This document shows, piece by piece, positions 59,972-60,845 of a stretch of DNA of 60,845 bases (position 1 is its first letter; the number at the start of each line of letters is the position of its first letter). Made by a program: the position numbers and the translations under genes. This stretch comes from an uncultured Christensenella sp. GTDB lineage: Bacteria > Bacillota > Clostridia > Christensenellales > Borkfalkiaceae. Location: contig CAJTPB010000013.1 in NCBI GenBank assembly GCA_910578065.1, positions 1 through 60,845 of the forward strand, written 5' to 3'. A model generated the notes under the pieces. It was given only the letters and a program-made list of their open reading frames with translations, was not told where the DNA came from and searched no databases.

Positions 59972-60499
59972 ATGGATATGACGGAACGCACGGTCGGCAA
60001 AAACTATCTCTATCGCGGAAAAATTTTATCTCTTCGCTGCGACGACGCGTTGCTTCCCGACGGCACGCCGTGCAAGCGGGAAATCGTCGAGCATTCGGGC
60101 GGCGCGGGGGTGCTTTGCGTACGGGAAGGAAAGGTGCTGCTTGTCAAACAGTACCGCTATGCGTACGGGGAAGAACTATACGAAATTCCCGCGGGTAAAT
60201 TAAACGAAGGGGAAGATCCCGCGCTTACCGCCGCGCGCGAATTAAAAGAAGAAACGGGGCTTATTTGCAATTCGTTAAAACATATTTTTACGCTGTATCC
60301 CACCCCCGGTTATACGAACGAGAAAATTTATCTGTACGAAGCGGAGTCCGCGCAAATAGGCGAGCAGCAATTAGACGAAGGGGAGTTTTTGTCCGTCGAA
60401 CAAATTCCGCTCGATCGGGCGTATCAAATGATCGATTCGGGCGAAATCAAAGACGCAAAAACGATCGTCGCGCTAATGTATTATCGCAACAAGACTTAA
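59972..60499 (+). CDS. NUDIX hydrolase, ADP-ribose pyrophosphatase type
   Basis: This 175-residue protein has the NUDIX box GKLNEGEDPALTAARELKEETGL (cited as GKLNEGED through REL-EET), after LVKQYRYAYGEELYEIPAG, as in ADP-ribose pyrophosphatases of the NudF type. It should split ADP-ribose into AMP and ribose 5-phosphate. The ATG at 59972 follows a GGGGC/AGGGG ribosome site. A damaged copy of its 3' end lies directly downstream. Confidence 0.92.
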   Translation: MDMTERTVGKNYLYRGKILSLRCDDALLPDGTPCKREIVEHSGGAGVLCVREGKVLLVKQYRYAYGEELYEIPAGKLNEGEDPALTAARELKEETGLICNSLKHIFTLYPTPGYTNEKIYLYEAESAQIGEQQLDEGEFLSVEQIPLDRAYQMIDSGEIKDAKTIVALMYYRNKT

Positions 60500-60503
60500 A
60501 GTG

Positions 60504-60562
60504 GATCGAGCGTGATCAAAGACGCAAAAACAATCGCCGCACAAATAAAACAACAAAATTAA
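60504..60562 (+). pseudogene. Decayed duplicate of the NUDIX gene 3' end
   Basis: GATCAAAGACGCAAAAACAA at 60514-60533 repeats ATCAAAGACGCAAAAACGAT of the NUDIX gene (about 60448-60467). The following text (ATCGCCGCACAAATAAAA...AATTAA) corresponds to ATCGTCGCGCTAATG...ACTTAA. It has diverged and carries no start, so it is a remnant. Confidence 0.7.
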
Positions 60563-60625
60563 AAAGCCCGCGCATTTTACGGTAATTCCCATATGGAATT
60601 TAGTAAAGCGCAAATAAAAAGATTT

Positions 60626-60652
60626 AGGCATAGCGCTAAGCTGTGCCTTTTC
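60626..60652 (+). terminator. Rho-independent terminator after the NUDIX gene
   Basis: AGGCATAGC (60626-60634) pairs with GCTGTGCCT (60640-60648, one G-T), followed by TTTT. The preceding stretch includes a small palindrome, ATTCCCATATGGAAT, at about 60583-60598. Confidence 0.75.
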
Positions 60653-60717
60653 TGTACTTTTTTCGTGGACGAACTAGGATATAGATATGTTTTATATAGC
60701 ATGCAAAATTCAATCGG

Positions 60718-60746
60718 TTGTGTTCTTTCATTTTTCGTGCTATAAT
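60718..60746 (+). promoter_or_regulatory. Promoter of the truncated last gene
   Basis: TTGTGT (60718-60723) and TATAAT (60741-60746) are 17 bases apart, 40 bases before the start codon. Confidence 0.7.
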
Positions 60747-60786
60747 GATTGTACGATAAACAGTAACTTAACGGAGAACTTTTAAA

Positions 60787-60845
60787 ATGCTAATAGAGAA
60801 ACCGCTTGTTTCTTCAAGAATAACTGTACGGAATTATCAAAAGTC
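60787..60845 (+). CDS. 5' end of an unidentified gene (cut by the window)
   Basis: An ATG at 60787 behind ACGGAGAA opens a frame reading MLIEKPLVSSRITVRNYQK to the window end. Nineteen residues are too few to name it. The promoter and ribosome site support a real gene. Confidence 0.6.
   Translation, partial: MLIEKPLVSSRITVRNYQK

Overview
The window looks like chromosome from a Gram-positive, Clostridia-like anaerobe (Bacillota). This rests on Firmicute-type housekeeping genes (mini-RNase III, a SigH-like sigma factor, a DUF4364 protein, an HPr-like protein), lipobox signal peptides instead of SusC/SusD proteins, AGGAGG-type ribosome sites and sigma-A-like promoters. A Christensenellales-type lineage is possible but cannot be fixed from sequence alone. 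There are no rRNA genes, CRISPR arrays, phage modules or recognisable transposases.

Region 1 (1-14 kb) is a glycan-utilisation block. A divergent AraC regulator faces a carbohydrate ABC importer (binding protein plus two permeases). Then come a GH43 lipoprotein, a 1721-residue modular surface lipoprotein carrying a G9 tract, a second GH43 and a sialate-O-acetylesterase-like lipoprotein. Region 2 (14-17.5 kb) holds a DUF3592-like membrane gene enclosed by an inverted repeat, an aldo/keto reductase and a Kef-type antiporter. Region 3 (17.6-24.7 kb) is housekeeping: mrnC-rlmB-sigH-dnaX-ybaB-recR-gpsA, two tRNAs, an MgtC-like protein and a HAD phosphatase. Region 4 (24.8-29 kb) is a 1372-residue membrane-anchored M60-like metalloprotease with a cytoplasmic Lys/Ala-rich repeat tail, followed by a decayed copy of its own 3' end.

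Region 5 (29-52 kb) is a second, larger glycan block. An ArsR-type regulator faces a promoter whose spacer contains a G8 tract. That promoter leads into a GH2 enzyme, two permeases, a TIM-barrel-like lipoprotein, a binding protein and a 1365-residue modular lipoprotein. A tightly coupled five-gene set follows (ADP-ribosylglycohydrolase, DUF218, metallo-beta-lactamase fold, (alpha/alpha)6 glycosidase, SGNH esterase), then a GH3 enzyme and rhamnose catabolism (rhaB-rhaA-rhaD). Neither importer has its own ATPase, so a shared MsmX-type ATPase elsewhere is expected. Arabinofuranosidase-like, galactosidase-like, esterase and rhamnose functions together suggest a pectin-like (rhamnogalacturonan/arabinan) substrate; that is inference.

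Region 6 (52-60.8 kb) contains an AT-rich pseudogene, a six-tRNA operon, a Cof-type phosphatase, a DUF1294 protein, a PurH-like protein lacking the IMP cyclohydrolase core, a fused L-serine dehydratase, TSCPD and DUF4364 proteins, an HPr-like protein without the phosphorylated histidine, an unknown protein, a NUDIX hydrolase with a decayed copy of its 3' end, and the start of one more gene.

The most notable points are two poly-G tracts placed to act as phase switches, the coupled ADP-ribosylglycohydrolase operon, the altered PurH and the M60 protein with a histone-H1-like cytoplasmic tail.
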